Source: Macrococcoides goetzii
Lineage (GTDB): Bacteria; Bacillota; Bacilli; Staphylococcales; Staphylococcaceae
Reading direction: 5' to 3'
Assembly: GCF_002742385.2 (NCBI RefSeq)
Contig: NZ_MJBI02000003.1
Coordinates: 62,001-126,000, forward strand
Length of the DNA: 64,000 nucleotides
Shown one piece after another: positions 12,324-23,750 of the stretch. Position 1 is the first letter of the stretch, and each line of letters opens with the position of its first letter. Both the position numbers and the translations under genes were made by a program. Under the pieces are notes generated by a model, which ran no database searches, was not told the DNA's origin, and saw nothing but the letters and a program-made list of their open reading frames with translations.

Positions 12324-13694
12324 ATGAAGAAAATCAACAAAGTATTAGCTACAACTTTAACTGCTGGTTTATTAGTAACTTCACTACCAGTAACTAATGC
12401 ATCACACACTGCAAAGGCTGCAACAAAAGTATGTAAGCCAAGTTCAACACCTAAAAACGTTATCTTTATGATTGGAGACGGTATGGGTCCATCTTTCGTT
12501 GCTGCTCATAGATATATGCGTGACAATGCTGCTACTAAGAAGTTAGACAGAATTTCATTCGATGACTATTTATTAGGTGCTCAAACTACAATTGCAGATG
12601 ATGAACATCAAAATATTACGGATTCTGCTTCTGCTGCAACAGCAATGAGTGCTGGTGTTAAAACTTACAATAGTGCAATCGCAGTAGACGTAAATAAGAA
12701 AGAAGTTAAAACAGTATTAGAGCAAGCTAAAGCAAAAGGTAAATCAACTGGTTTAGTTGCAACAAGTGAAGTAACACATGCTACTCCAGCTGCATTTGGT
12801 GCGCATGATGAGTCTCGTAAAAACATGGCTGCAATCGCTGATGACTACTTTGATGAAATGATTAACAAACAACACAAAGTTGATGTTATCTTAGGCGGCG
12901 GAAGAGATTATTTCGAACGTGAAGATCGTAACTTAATTAAAGAATTCCAAAAAGATGGATACAAATTTGTATCAAACAAAAAATGGTTAAAGAAAGTTTC
13001 AAGTAACTCTAAGCAAAAGAAAGTTATCGGTTTATTCTCTCCTGGTGGCATGCCAAAAATGATCGACCGTGATAAAAATATGCCATCATTAAAAGATATG
13101 ACAAATACAGCACTTAAAAAATTAGGTTCTAACAAAAAAGGATTCTTCTTAATGGTAGAAGGTTCTCAAATTGACTGGGCTGGTCATGCAAATGATATCA
13201 CTGGTGCAATGAGTGAAATGCAAGATTTCGATGCTGCATTCCAGGAAGCAATTAAATACGCTAAAACTGACTGTAATACATTAGTTATCGCAACAGCTGA
13301 CCACTCTACTGGTGGTTTATCAATGGGTCAAGGTGGAGAATATAACTTCTTCGTAGATCCAATCAAAAAGATGAAACATACACCTGAATATTTACGTGCT
13401 CAAATGATGAAAGATGGCGCTGACATCGATGCTATCATTAAAGACAATATCGGTTTCGAATTAGAAGCTGAAGAAATCCAAGCTATTAAAGATGCAGTAG
13501 CTTCTAAAGAAGCTGTTAAGATTGAAGACGCTATCGAAAAACCTGTAAACAAAAGAAGTTTTACTGGTTGGACAACTGGCGGACACACTGGTGAAGACGT
13601 ATACATCTACGGATATGGACCAGGTAGTGAACAATGGCGAGGTAGCATGGATAATACAGATAACGCGAAACGCATCTTCAAATTCTTCAAATAG
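12324..13694 (+). CDS. Secreted alkaline phosphatase (copy 1)
   Basis: Hydrolyses phosphomonoesters outside the membrane to release phosphate. 456 residues from the ATG at 12324, which has TTGGAGG; an upstream in-frame ATG at 12273 would precede the predicted promoter's -10. A signal peptide spans about residues 1-34 with cleavage after AKA. Catalytic Ser is in NITDSASAATAM; metal-ligand motifs are MIGDGMG, MVEGSQIDWAGHAND, TADHSTGG and GGHTGEDV. HATPA and DW at the positions of E. coli Asp153 and Lys328 are the Bacillus-type His/Trp substitutions. First gene of a Pho cassette. Confidence 0.95.
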   Translation: MKKINKVLATTLTAGLLVTSLPVTNASHTAKAATKVCKPSSTPKNVIFMIGDGMGPSFVAAHRYMRDNAATKKLDRISFDDYLLGAQTTIADDEHQNITDSASAATAMSAGVKTYNSAIAVDVNKKEVKTVLEQAKAKGKSTGLVATSEVTHATPAAFGAHDESRKNMAAIADDYFDEMINKQHKVDVILGGGRDYFEREDRNLIKEFQKDGYKFVSNKKWLKKVSSNSKQKKVIGLFSPGGMPKMIDRDKNMPSLKDMTNTALKKLGSNKKGFFLMVEGSQIDWAGHANDITGAMSEMQDFDAAFQEAIKYAKTDCNTLVIATADHSTGGLSMGQGGEYNFFVDPIKKMKHTPEYLRAQMMKDGADIDAIIKDNIGFELEAEEIQAIKDAVASKEAVKIEDAIEKPVNKRSFTGWTTGGHTGEDVYIYGYGPGSEQWRGSMDNTDNAKRIFKFFK

Positions 13695-13710
13695 TCAACT
13701 TATTTAAAGA

Positions 13711-13747
13711 ATATCCAGGCACAAATTGTGTCTGGATATATTTTTTA
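13711..13747 (+). terminator. Terminator after phosphatase 1
   Basis: 14-bp stem (ATATCCAGGCACAA with one G-U pair and a very tight loop) followed by A then TTTTTT. Only 25 bp separate its end from the next gene's ATG. Confidence 0.85.
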
Positions 13748-13772
13748 TACTTAAATCAGAAGGAGTTTTAAA

Positions 13773-14498
13773 ATGAAATCTCTATCTACATTATTCTTAT
13801 CTACTACACTTTTGTTAACTGCATGTAATGCAGATCATTCCTCTCAAGATAAAAAAGAAACGTCTACAGAAAGTACTACTGATACAAAATCAAATAAAGA
13901 TAAGTCTAGCAATTCAGCAAATAAAAACGTTATACCTTATACAAAGGAACAAGCTAAAAAAGTGTTTGGTTCCGTTGAAAAATTAAGTCCTGGAAAAACT
14001 AAAAAATATCCAGTAAAAGGTGTAGAATCAAAAACAATTAGTAAAGTGATTAAAGTTAAAGATAATGAAACAATCATCTATTCAGAAGATACAGGGCACG
14101 GAATTCCAACGATACCTGCAGGTGAAAATCATGAATTTACGGCTATTTCTGAAGTAACTTATAAAGATCTAAAAATGTATATGTTGCAGGATGGTCGCTT
14201 TATTACTGCTGATCCAAAGCATGTTGAAATTGTTAGTAGCGATAATTCAGCACATTTTTATCCAAAGTTTGAAATGCACGAAGAAGATTATAAATATTTA
14301 GATACGCTAAATAAAAATGATAAAGATTATAAAGCTTATGAGAATTATGCAAAAAAATTCGGCGCAACGCAATACGACAGTAAACGTGAATTGTTGATGT
14401 TTACAGCAATTCATCAGGTAAATAATGAAACAGAAGGCAGTTTTGTAATAGAAGATACTCCTTTTAAATCATTTGAAGACTTCAAAAGTTCCAAATAG
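13773..14498 (+). CDS. Putative lipoprotein of unknown function
   Basis: 241 residues. A lipoprotein signal peptide ends in LLLTAC (Cys at about residue 18), followed by a Ser/Thr/Lys-rich linker to about residue 50 and then a globular region of about 190 residues. I recognise no enzymatic motif. It lies between two alkaline phosphatases, right after a terminator and with no room for its own promoter, so it is probably transcribed by read-through of the first phosphatase gene. A surface role during phosphate limitation is inference only. Confidence 0.75.
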   Translation: MKSLSTLFLSTTLLLTACNADHSSQDKKETSTESTTDTKSNKDKSSNSANKNVIPYTKEQAKKVFGSVEKLSPGKTKKYPVKGVESKTISKVIKVKDNETIIYSEDTGHGIPTIPAGENHEFTAISEVTYKDLKMYMLQDGRFITADPKHVEIVSSDNSAHFYPKFEMHEEDYKYLDTLNKNDKDYKAYENYAKKFGATQYDSKRELLMFTAIHQVNNETEGSFVIEDTPFKSFEDFKSSK

Positions 14499-14503
14499 GA
14501 ATC

Positions 14504-14568
14504 TTTACAATTTATTAATATGAAATTTACTGCTTAGAAATAAATCCTTTACATTATACTGATATATT
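14504..14568 (+). promoter_or_regulatory. Pho-box-like promoter of alkaline phosphatase 2
   Basis: Hexamers TTTACA (14504), TTAATA (14515), TTTACT (14526) and TTTACA (14548) fall on an 11-bp grid. A candidate -10 TATATT at 14563-14568 begins 9 bp after the last hexamer, exactly as in front of phosphatase 1. Confidence 0.7.
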
Positions 14569-14600
14569 AAAGCTATCAAATATTAGGAGGATTTATCCAC

Positions 14601-16004
14601 ATGGTTAATTTCAAGTCAATTGCAGCATCAACTTTAATCGCAACAACAGTAGCTTCAACAGTAATTCCTTTCAATGCGCCAACTGTTGACGCAGCGACAG
14701 CAAAGAAAGCAACTTGTTCTAAAACACCTAAAAATGTAATCTTAATGATTGGTGATGGTATGGGGATTTCACAATTAGGTGCTTATCGCTACTACAAAGA
14801 TAATGAAAAAACACCTGGTTTAGACAAAATTTTCTTTGATCAATATTTAGTTGGTTCTCAATTAACAATCAGTGACGATGAAAAATTAAATATCACTGAT
14901 TCAGGTGCTGCTGGTTCTGCATTAGCAACAGGTGTAAGAACTTACAATGGAGCAATTTCAGTTGATAAAAACAAAAAACCTGTTGAAACTGTATTAGAAG
15001 CTTATAAAAAAGCAGGTCGTTCAACTGGTTTAGTTGCAACAAGTGAATTAACACACGCAACACCTGCAGTATTTGCTGCGCATAATGAATCTCGTAAAAA
15101 TGAAATGGACATTGCTAAACAAATGACTCGTACTGTAAAAGTAGGAAAATATAAACGCCCAATCGTTGATGTAATGCTTGGTGGCGGTGTTGATTTCTTC
15201 AAACAAAAAGATGAAAACGGTAAAGTGACTTTAGACTTAGTAAAAACTTTAGAAAAACGTTCTAAATTTAAATACGTTACAACACGTGAAGCAATGTTAA
15301 AAGAGAAAAACTCTAAATCAAGTCGTTTAATCGGTTTATTCGCACCTTCTGCGATGAGTAAAGATATCGATCGTCCAGCTGAAGAGCCTTCTTTAAAAGA
15401 AATGACTGATACAGCAATCAGCAAATTATCTAAAAACAAAAAAGGTTTCTTCTTAATGGTAGAAGGTTCTCAACCTGACTGGTCAGGTCATGCTAATGAC
15501 TTAACTGGTATGATGAGTGAAATTGCAGCTTTCGATAAAGCTTACCAATCAGCTGTAAATTATGCTAAAAAAGATTGTAATACATTAGTAATTGCTTTAG
15601 CTGACCACGCTACTGGTGGTTTATCTGTAGGTACTGGAGATAAATACGAATTCCATCCAAAAGTAGTTAACAATATGAAGATGACTGCTGAAGGTTTAAC
15701 AGCTAAATTAATTGAAGACGGTGCTAATATTGAAAAATTAATCACTGATAACATCAAATTTGAAGATTTATCTACTGAAGAGCGTCAAGCAATCGTTAAT
15801 GCTGCAACAGCAAAAGACGAAACTGCTACATTAAAAGCAATCAATAAAGTTGTGGACGTTCGTGCAAATGCAGGTTGGGGATCATTAGTACATACGGGTG
15901 AAGAAGTTCACGTATATGCATATGGTCCTGGTAAAGAAAAATTTGCAGGTGTTCAGCATAATATCCAAAATGCAACGAATATCAAATCATTCTTAAAGAA
16001 ATAA
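14601..16004 (+). CDS. Secreted alkaline phosphatase (copy 2)
   Basis: 467 residues; paralogue of copy 1, similar along the whole length. Signal peptide of about 31 residues ending in VDA. Catalytic Ser in NITDSGAAGSAL; metal-ligand motifs MIGDGMG, MVEGSQPDWSGHAND, LADHATGG and VHTGEEV are intact, so it should be active. Start preceded by AGGAGG. It has its own Pho-like promoter and ends at a strong terminator facing whiA. Two close paralogues may differ in substrate or metal preference. Confidence 0.95.
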   Translation: MVNFKSIAASTLIATTVASTVIPFNAPTVDAATAKKATCSKTPKNVILMIGDGMGISQLGAYRYYKDNEKTPGLDKIFFDQYLVGSQLTISDDEKLNITDSGAAGSALATGVRTYNGAISVDKNKKPVETVLEAYKKAGRSTGLVATSELTHATPAVFAAHNESRKNEMDIAKQMTRTVKVGKYKRPIVDVMLGGGVDFFKQKDENGKVTLDLVKTLEKRSKFKYVTTREAMLKEKNSKSSRLIGLFAPSAMSKDIDRPAEEPSLKEMTDTAISKLSKNKKGFFLMVEGSQPDWSGHANDLTGMMSEIAAFDKAYQSAVNYAKKDCNTLVIALADHATGGLSVGTGDKYEFHPKVVNNMKMTAEGLTAKLIEDGANIEKLITDNIKFEDLSTEERQAIVNAATAKDETATLKAINKVVDVRANAGWGSLVHTGEEVHVYAYGPGKEKFAGVQHNIQNATNIKSFLKK

Positions 16005-16018
16005 TAATAGAACGAATG

Positions 16019-16050
16019 AAACCGGATGAGCAGCTTTGCTCATCCGGTTT
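16019..16050. terminator. Bidirectional terminator, phosphatase 2 / whiA
   Basis: Perfect 14-bp G/C-containing stem (AAACCGGATGAGCA and complement, 4-nt loop) between convergent genes. T-rich on the plus-strand exit. Confidence 0.9.
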
Positions 16051-16053
16051 ATT

Positions 16054-17004
16054 TTATCTCTTCAATTCAATTGACTCGCCTGAACGTAGTTTATCTGCTA
16101 TTTCATCTAATTTTCTTAGACGATGATTCACACCTGATTTAGATATGACACCTGTAGAAACCATTTCACCTAATTCCTTAAGTGATATGTCCTGATGTAA
16201 TACCCTTAGACGTGCAATCTCTCTAAGTCGCTCCGGTAACTCATCGATTCCGATTTCCTGATCGATTAATTTTATATTCTCTACTTGTCTCATCGCAGCA
16301 CTAATTGTTTTATTTAAATTTGCAGTTTCACAATTCACAAGTCGATTAACAGAATTACGCATATCTCGTACAATTCTTACATCTTCAAACTTTAATAACG
16401 CCTGATAGCCACCAATGATACTGAGAAACTCAGAAATCTTCTCTGCTTCTTTTAAATATGAAATATAACCTTTTTTACGTTCTAACGTTTTTGCATTTAA
16501 TTCATATTCATTCATTAATGCTGTTAAACCTAGTGAGTGGCTTTCATATAAAGAAAAAATTTCAAGATGGTAAGAAGATGTCTCAGGATTATTAACTGAT
16601 CCCCCTGCCAAAAAAGCACCGCGTAAATAGCTGCGTTTACAGCATTCATCTGATACTAAAGACTTATCGACAATTTGTTTAAACTCACCATCAGTTAATA
16701 TTTTAAGTTCGTCCAGAATTTCTTTCGTTTTCATTTTTATTCTACAGATGTAAACATTATTTTTTTTAAGTTTCATCTTCTTACGAACGAGCAATTCAAT
16801 ATCTACACCAAAGATTTTCTTCGTTAAACTATATACTCGTCTTGCGATCGCAGCATTTTCAGACTGAACATTGATTACCCATTTCATGTTCTGGATGCTC
16901 AAATTACCATTCATACGAATTAGCGCTGATAATTCTGCTTTACTACAGCACATATCTGTTTCAATCCGCGTTAATTCATTTTTCATTTCTGAGGCAAAAG
17001 ACAT
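16054..17004 (-). CDS. whiA: WhiA-family regulator
   Basis: DNA-binding protein with a degenerate LAGLIDADG-like N-terminal region and a C-terminal helix-turn-helix; in Gram-positives it affects cell division and chromosome segregation. 316 residues. Visible signatures are [11 protein letters not shown] at the start, [19 protein letters not shown]-like text near 128, and the HTH segment [21 protein letters not shown] near 275-300. Begins one base after the yvcK stop, forming the rapZ-yvcK-whiA operon. Confidence 0.96.
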   Translation of the reverse strand: MSFASEMKNELTRIETDMCCSKAELSALIRMNGNLSIQNMKWVINVQSENAAIARRVYSLTKKIFGVDIELLVRKKMKLKKNNVYICRIKMKTKEILDELKILTDGEFKQIVDKSLVSDECCKRSYLRGAFLAGGSVNNPETSSYHLEIFSLYESHSLGLTALMNEYELNAKTLERKKGYISYLKEAEKISEFLSIIGGYQALLKFEDVRIVRDMRNSVNRLVNCETANLNKTISAAMRQVENIKLIDQEIGIDELPERLREIARLRVLHQDISLKELGEMVSTGVISKSGVNHRLRKLDEIADKLRSGESIELKR

Positions 17005-17005
17005 A

Positions 17006-17998
17006 TTACTCGCCTTCTTTCTGGTTAAACTCTATTGTACTGATTTCACTTAATGCAAGTTCATATATCATATCAGCGAGGATTTCATTATTATGACGTA
17101 CAATACCGTCTAAATTGATATCAACAAGTTCGTTATCAGTAATCAGTTCAATGCCCATTTTTCGGATTCTATCATTATCACAATGCACAAAAGTCGAATT
17201 GTTTCGAGCATAATTATCATGAATTTTATTGTCAAATTTAGTATCATTTGCAATAACAAATTGTATAAATGGCTGCCCAACATGCTTATGAATCGCTTCA
17301 ATATGGTCAGCGACTGTATAATCATTCGTTTCACCGCGTTGTGTCATGATATTAGAGACATAAAGTTTTTTAGCATCACTTTTAACAATCGCTTCAGCTA
17401 GTTCATCCAAAACTAAATTCGGGATGATACTTGTATATAGACTACCTGGTCCCATGACAATCAAATCAGATTCAAGTAAAGCTTCTACCGCTTCTTTCAT
17501 CGGTTTAATGTTTGAAGGTGTCAAAAATACACTTTCAATTTTTTTATCTTTTAAAGGTATTAAAGATTCTCCGACTACAATTTCTCCGTCCTCCATAATT
17601 GCATTGAGAATAGGGCTCGTATTTGTAGAAGGTATTACTGTACCTTTAACATTTAATATTTTGCTCAGCTCTTTAACAGCATGCCCAAAATCACTTGTCA
17701 CATCTGTCATTGCAGCAAGCATTAAATTTCCAACTGGATGCCCACCTAAAGTTTCATCATTAAAACGATACTGAAACAATTTCTCAAGCATCGGTTCCAC
17801 ATCGCTTAATGCTGCAAGTACATTACGCACATCTCCCGGTGCGGGTATATCCATGACATCACGAATTTTACCAGTACTTCCACCATCATCTGCTACTGTT
17901 ACGATTGCCGTTATTTCTACAGGATAATGCTTTAAACCTCTCGCCATTACGGATAATCCTGTTCCACCGCCAATCAGACAAATTTTAAGCCTTCTCAT
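17006..17998 (-). CDS. yvcK: YvcK-family gluconeogenesis/morphology factor
   Basis: CofD-like fold protein that binds UDP-sugars and is needed for cell shape on gluconeogenic carbon in B. subtilis. 330 residues from ATG 17998. N-terminal [14 protein letters not shown], then [15 protein letters not shown] near 36, [10 protein letters not shown] near 55, and [14 protein letters not shown] near 187. The start overlaps the end of rapZ by 14 bp, consistent with translational coupling. Confidence 0.96.
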   Translation of the reverse strand: MRRLKICLIGGGTGLSVMARGLKHYPVEITAIVTVADDGGSTGKIRDVMDIPAPGDVRNVLAALSDVEPMLEKLFQYRFNDETLGGHPVGNLMLAAMTDVTSDFGHAVKELSKILNVKGTVIPSTNTSPILNAIMEDGEIVVGESLIPLKDKKIESVFLTPSNIKPMKEAVEALLESDLIVMGPGSLYTSIIPNLVLDELAEAIVKSDAKKLYVSNIMTQRGETNDYTVADHIEAIHKHVGQPFIQFVIANDTKFDNKIHDNYARNNSTFVHCDNDRIRKMGIELITDNELVDINLDGIVRHNNEILADMIYELALSEISTIEFNQKEGE

Positions 17999-18887
17999 CA
18001 ATGATTCCTTCTATTAATGCATCTCTGTGGCGAGTATTCAATTCAAAATCAAAGAAATCAATCAGTTCATTGCTAATACGTTCTGCTAAAGCTACAGAAC
18101 GGTGTTGTCCACCTGTACATCCAATCGCAATCACAACTTGTGACTTTCCTTCACGCATATATCCAGGAATCACAAATTTTAATAAGTCCATCAGCTTCGT
18201 ATAGAATATTTCAGTTTCTTTCCATTTCATCACATAATCATAAACACGTGCATCCATTCCAGTTAAAGGACGTAATGCTTCTATATAATAAGGATTTGGT
18301 AAAAAACGCACATCAAATACAATATCTGCATCAATCGGCACACCATGTTTGAAACCAAAACTCATCACATTGATAGAAAATATATTATCTTTTCCAGAGC
18401 CGAATAATTCAATCACTTTTGAACGTAATTCTTTAGGCTTGAAATCTGATGAATCAACAATATGGGTTGCAACGCCTCTTAAATCTGCTAGCAATCTACG
18501 TTCTTCATTAATTGCTTCTAAAGGTGTTCCACCAGATGCAATTGGATGCGTTCGACGTGTCGCTTTATAACGCGAAACAAGTACATTATCATTTGCTTCA
18601 ATAAATAATACCTGAACGAGTATATCTGTTAAATTTGTTATATTTTGAAGTTCTTCACGTAAATTGTCAAAAAAATCTTTACCACGCAGGTCCACACCAA
18701 TTGCAACACGTGAAAGTGACTGATTATTATCCTGCATCAATTCAACAAATTTAGGTAATAAAATTGGTGGTAAATTATCAACACAGAAATAACCTAGATC
18801 TTCTAAACACTGAATAGCAACAGACTTTCCAGCGCCGCTCATTCCTGTTACAACGACTAATTTTTTAAAATTTTCTTCATTATTCAC
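17985..18887 (-). CDS. rapZ: RapZ/YvcJ nucleotide-binding protein
   Basis: P-loop ATP/GTP-binding protein; in E. coli RapZ controls glmS via small RNA decay, in B. subtilis YvcJ affects competence. About 300 residues. Walker A TGMSGAGKS near the N terminus; C-terminal GCTGGQHRSVALAERI. I chose GTG at 18887 because GAGGGGG lies 6 bases before it; the in-frame ATG at 18926 has no ribosome site. First gene of the operon with yvcK and whiA. Confidence 0.95.
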   Translation of the reverse strand: MNNEENFKKLVVVTGMSGAGKSVAIQCLEDLGYFCVDNLPPILLPKFVELMQDNNQSLSRVAIGVDLRGKDFFDNLREELQNITNLTDILVQVLFIEANDNVLVSRYKATRRTHPIASGGTPLEAINEERRLLADLRGVATHIVDSSDFKPKELRSKVIELFGSGKDNIFSINVMSFGFKHGVPIDADIVFDVRFLPNPYYIEALRPLTGMDARVYDYVMKWKETEIFYTKLMDLLKFVIPGYMREGKSQVVIAIGCTGGQHRSVALAERISNELIDFFDFELNTRHRDALIEGIIDEKA

Positions 18888-18935
18888 TGAAATCCCCCTC
18901 AAGAAGCTATTACTTCTATAATACATGAATTCATA

Positions 18936-18965
18936 AAAATAGACACGCGAATGCGTATCTATTTT
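18936..18965 (-). terminator. trxB terminator
   Basis: 13-bp stem (AAAATAGATACGC with GCGTGTCTATTTT, one wobble, 4-nt loop) ending in T on the minus strand, between trxB and rapZ. Confidence 0.85.
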
Positions 18966-18975
18966 CTGGTTATCA

Positions 18976-19920
<945 letters not shown>

Positions 19921-19957
19921 TCAATTCGTAAGTTCAATATACAACAACTTATTAATT

Positions 19958-21376
19958 TTAAATATTATTTTGCTTAAAGGCATCATATACTTTTACAAAA
20001 TGATAACGCGTCGTATTAAATTTCTCGATAACTTCTCGCTTAGTTATTTTATCATTCGACATCCTCATATATAAGAAGTAACATACTGCAGTGTAAGCCT
20101 GGATATTTTTCAGATCCATCTTAGCATCAATAATTGCTTCAGCTTTTTCAATCCAATAATCAAATAAAGCAATATCATATACTTCATCGAATAACACTTT
20201 CAATCCTTTATGGATAAAATCAAGTTTTATGAGATTAATATTATGAAAGATATATGAAAGGTAGAGCTTTTCGAAGTCAGGCATATCTTCTAGAATATCC
20301 CATACTTTACGATTGATAATAAGTGTCTTATCATTCATCTGCGAAATTAAAAAGATGCCGATCAAACGATGATTACGATCGATATGTTCAAGCAGCGGTA
20401 AAATTTCATCACTCAAATATTGTTGGCCATCAAATATTTGCCTCGGACTAGGTCCTGGGTTCTGTACCATTTCAGTAAGATTTGCCCACAATTGATCGGA
20501 CTGACTGTGATAACCTAAAGCAAAACTATTAAAACTAAGTGCATGTAACATTTGACTATTCACAAATTTACCTTTTTTGTACAAAGGTAAAAGTAAATCT
20601 TGAGATGATTCAAATTTTTTCAGGAAACTTAGCACGATACCTAGTTTAAACTTCTCTTCATCATTAATCGGTACAATTTTTTTAAGACGTTTTAAATATA
20701 ATTCATACTGTTCTGTTTGATTCGTATTATATAGCAGTAGCGTATAATGGCAAAGTGCATGTATATCCGTCGCATCTTCATATAATAGTTGCTCTAATAT
20801 TGCACCACTTTCCTTATATTGTCCGATAAAAAGTAAAGTCATCGCTTTTAAATTACGTATTTCTGAACGTTCCTGTATATCAACCGGCTGATAATTAATC
20901 CAATCCAGCGCTAATTCATAATGAAAGTTCTGAAAGAAATTCTGAAAGATATAGTGCACAACAAAACTTTCACTTTCACTTTCAACCTTTGACTGATCTT
21001 CGTAATATACTTCAAACAATGTCTGTAGTTCATCAAGATATGAAATATCATTTGAATTTAGACAGTAATACATACCAAATAAAAATGCCTTATTAGGATC
21101 GCGACGTTTTACGAACAGTTGACTGAGTTCATAAAATACATCTACACAATCAAAATCCGTACTTAAATACTTAATTAACGTTTGTTCTGCATCATCAAAC
21201 TTACCAATCATCTGTAAACATTCTGATAAGCTTTTATTTACTTTCCATTTGTTTTCTTTTTGAAGGGATTTGATATAGTATGAGATGGCTTCATCATATG
21301 ATTGCTGGCTCTGTTTTTTTAAGCCGATTTTATAAAATTCATCATCATTACTAGGAAATTTTATAATGTTATCCAT
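19958..21376 (-). CDS. Tetratricopeptide-repeat protein
   Basis: 472 residues with helical TPR-like repeats, e.g. FYKIGLKKQSQQSYDEAISYY near 14-34 and IGKFDDAEQTLIKYL near 57-71. No signal peptide or enzymatic motif, so probably a cytoplasmic scaffold. Syntenic TPR proteins occur upstream of trxB in other Firmicutes. Partner unknown. Confidence 0.8.
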   Translation of the reverse strand: MDNIIKFPSNDDEFYKIGLKKQSQQSYDEAISYYIKSLQKENKWKVNKSLSECLQMIGKFDDAEQTLIKYLSTDFDCVDVFYELSQLFVKRRDPNKAFLFGMYYCLNSNDISYLDELQTLFEVYYEDQSKVESESESFVVHYIFQNFFQNFHYELALDWINYQPVDIQERSEIRNLKAMTLLFIGQYKESGAILEQLLYEDATDIHALCHYTLLLYNTNQTEQYELYLKRLKKIVPINDEEKFKLGIVLSFLKKFESSQDLLLPLYKKGKFVNSQMLHALSFNSFALGYHSQSDQLWANLTEMVQNPGPSPRQIFDGQQYLSDEILPLLEHIDRNHRLIGIFLISQMNDKTLIINRKVWDILEDMPDFEKLYLSYIFHNINLIKLDFIHKGLKVLFDEVYDIALFDYWIEKAEAIIDAKMDLKNIQAYTAVCYFLYMRMSNDKITKREVIEKFNTTRYHFVKVYDAFKQNNI

Positions 21377-21408
21377 CCATCACACCCCTTTTTATGTCGA
21401 TACTTCAA

Positions 21409-21891
21409 TTATACCTTATTTTTAATGATCATTGGATTACCATATGCAAATGAGTTTGCCGGCACATCTTTAGATACGAGTGTCATCGCTCCTATGATTG
21501 CATTATCACCAATTGTTACACCAGGCAATATGAGTGCATTGGCACCAATTAATACATTTGATCCGATTTCAATATTTCCTATACGATACTCGTCGATTAA
21601 ATATTCATGTGTTAACAAAGTAGCATTGTAGCCTATTACTGAATTATCACCGATTGTAATTCTCTCAGGAAACATCAAGTCAGGCATCGCTTTATATGCA
21701 ATTGAAGTTTTATTGCCGATTTTCATACCGAGAAATATGCGATATAAATGACGTTTTAATTTAACTGAAGGACATATTCTGCCACATTCTATCACAACAA
21801 AATTTTTGGCTACTTTAAAAAATGAAACTGTGCGATACATATGCCATAAAGGATTAACTCCGTTTGATCTAATGCTTGATGTTTTGCGCAT
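21409..21891 (-). CDS. Left-handed beta-helix acyltransferase, YvoF-like
   Basis: Hexapeptide-repeat acetyltransferase-like protein, 160 residues. Repeats [32 protein letters not shown] and [15 protein letters not shown] fill residues 75-145. It resembles B. subtilis YvoF, also encoded beside lgt and hprK. The ATG at 21891 (AGGAG eight bases upstream) overlaps the lgt 3' end by 23 bp; a GTG one codon earlier is possible. Acceptor substrate unknown. Confidence 0.87.
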   Translation of the reverse strand: MRKTSSIRSNGVNPLWHMYRTVSFFKVAKNFVVIECGRICPSVKLKRHLYRIFLGMKIGNKTSIAYKAMPDLMFPERITIGDNSVIGYNATLLTHEYLIDEYRIGNIEIGSNVLIGANALILPGVTIGDNAIIGAMTLVSKDVPANSFAYGNPMIIKNKV

Positions 21892-22711
21892 CACTTGAAC
21901 TCCTCATCGGAAAATTAACGTCTTTATATTTAGGTAATTGATATTTGAAATTACGATAAATCCATATCGCAAGTGCAGCAATGATAATCGTAATTGAAAT
22001 CATCTGAGCAATTCTTAAATGTTCCGTTAACATTAAACTGTCCGTGCGCATACCTTCAATGAAAAAGCGTCCGATTGAATACCAGATCCAATAGCTAAGT
22101 AACGTCTGACCAATCTTCAAATGTTTGCGGAGTAATAATAAAATAACAAAACCGGTGAAATTCCATATCGATTCATAAAGAAAAGTAGGATGATAATAAA
22201 TGCCGTCTATCTTCATGTTGTTAATGATGAATTCCGGTATATGAAGTTGCTCTAAGAAACTTCTTGATACTTCCCCACCATGAGCCTCTTGATTCATAAA
22301 ATTTCCCCAGCGTCCGATTGCCTGACCAAGAATAATACTTGGTGCTGCAATATCACCAAGCTGGAAAAATGATACATGCTTCTTGCGTGTTAAAAAGTAA
22401 GCCATTCCAAGTGCTCCAATCAAACCACCATGAATCGCTATACCACCATTCATAATCATCGGTATCTCTGACAGATGTTCTTTATAATATGACCATTCAA
22501 ATGCAACATAATAGATTCTCGCACAAATAATGCCGGAAATTACTGAACTAATCACAATATCTATCAGCGTATTTTCAGGAAAATTTTTCTTTTCTGTTTC
22601 ACGTTGTGCGAGTAAATATCCAAGTAATATGCCTACCGCTATAATGACGCCATACCAGCGAATTTGTATCGGACCTAGCTCTAGTGCTATAGGATTAAGT
22701 GTTAACAACAT
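21869..22711 (-). CDS. lgt: Prolipoprotein diacylglyceryl transferase
   Basis: Membrane enzyme transferring diacylglycerol to the lipobox Cys of prelipoproteins. 280 residues, about seven transmembrane helices. Signature [14 protein letters not shown] near 134 with the invariant Arg and Asn, and [15 protein letters not shown] near 18. One base after hprK, so in one operon. Lipoproteins at 13.8, 32.2, 49.5 and 52.1 kb in this window are potential substrates. Confidence 0.97.
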   Translation of the reverse strand: MLLTLNPIALELGPIQIRWYGVIIAVGILLGYLLAQRETEKKNFPENTLIDIVISSVISGIICARIYYVAFEWSYYKEHLSEIPMIMNGGIAIHGGLIGALGMAYFLTRKKHVSFFQLGDIAAPSIILGQAIGRWGNFMNQEAHGGEVSRSFLEQLHIPEFIINNMKIDGIYYHPTFLYESIWNFTGFVILLLLRKHLKIGQTLLSYWIWYSIGRFFIEGMRTDSLMLTEHLRIAQMISITIIIAALAIWIYRNFKYQLPKYKDVNFPMRSSSDAQNIKH

Positions 22712-22712
22712 A

Positions 22713-23642
22713 TTATATCTCCTTTAAGGATTGATTTTTAATTTGTGCATTCAATCTGTCATTAAAATCTTTAGCAGTATTAGTCCCCATTTTGTTCAAA
22801 CGATAATTCATCGCTGCAACTTCAATTATCACCGCTAAGTTACGTCCAGGTCTTACCGGTACTGTTTTCTTTGTAATCTTAGAGTCAAGTATCGTTAATG
22901 TTTCTTCTACTAAACCCACACGGTCATACGTTTTATCTTTCGCCCAGAATTCAAGATTGACATTTAACATCAGTCTTTTTTCAGGTAAAACACTACCAGC
23001 TCCAAAAAGTGTCATAACATTGATAATACCTAAGCCACGAATTTCAAGCAGATGTTCAATAAGTTTTGGTGCTTTTCCCATTAAAACATTTCTTGAAATT
23101 TCTTTAATTTCAACATTGTCATCAGCTACCAATCTATGTCCACGTTTAACAAGCTCCAATGCCGTTTCACTTTTCCCTACTCCAGAATCACCAGTAATGA
23201 GTACACCGACGCCGTATACATCAACCAAAACACCATGAAGACTTGTTTCAGGCGCGAGCTCTCTTTCCAGGAAAGAAGAAATTTTATTGATTAAACTTGT
23301 CGTAACATCGCTACTACTTAACAATGGTGTTCCTTTACGATTGCAAGCATCCACTAGTTCTTCAGGTGCTTCAATATCTCGTGTTAAAATAATACAAGGT
23401 GTTTCTTTTCTACATAGTTTTTGCATACGTTCTCTTCTGTCTTCTTTACTCAATGTTTCAAAGAACGACATTTCAGTTGTTCCGAGCACCTGTATTCTAT
23501 CTGAAGAATAATGTGAAAAGAATCCTGCCATCTCTAATCCTGGTCTCGATATATTCGTATTGATAATAGGAATTTCTATCGCTACATTACCTGCAATAAT
23601 TTCTAAGTCAAACTTCTCGATCAATTCTATACTTGTTATCAT
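22713..23642 (-). CDS. hprK: HPr kinase/phosphorylase
   Basis: Bifunctional enzyme that phosphorylates HPr Ser46, the key signal for carbon catabolite repression. 309 residues. Walker [21 protein letters not shown] near 152 includes the HPrK-specific sequence, followed by LVADDNVEI and the signature [16 protein letters not shown] near 202. First gene of hprK-lgt-acyltransferase. Confidence 0.97.
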   Translation of the reverse strand: MITSIELIEKFDLEIIAGNVAIEIPIINTNISRPGLEMAGFFSHYSSDRIQVLGTTEMSFFETLSKEDRRERMQKLCRKETPCIILTRDIEAPEELVDACNRKGTPLLSSSDVTTSLINKISSFLERELAPETSLHGVLVDVYGVGVLITGDSGVGKSETALELVKRGHRLVADDNVEIKEISRNVLMGKAPKLIEHLLEIRGLGIINVMTLFGAGSVLPEKRLMLNVNLEFWAKDKTYDRVGLVEETLTILDSKITKKTVPVRPGRNLAVIIEVAAMNYRLNKMGTNTAKDFNDRLNAQIKNQSLKEI

Positions 23643-23709
23643 GTTAAACCTCCATCATCCAATACTTTCATATTAAATAACTTTACGCAATAATACAATT
23701 TAAAACGAC

Positions 23710-23745
23710 AAAGAGACACTGACAATTTCATGTCAATGTCTCTTT
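23710..23745 (-). terminator. uvrA terminator
   Basis: 15-bp stem with one wobble (AAAGAGACATTGACA on the minus strand, 6-nt loop) just after uvrA; the exit is only weakly T-rich. Confidence 0.75.
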
Positions 23746-23750
23746 ATTAT

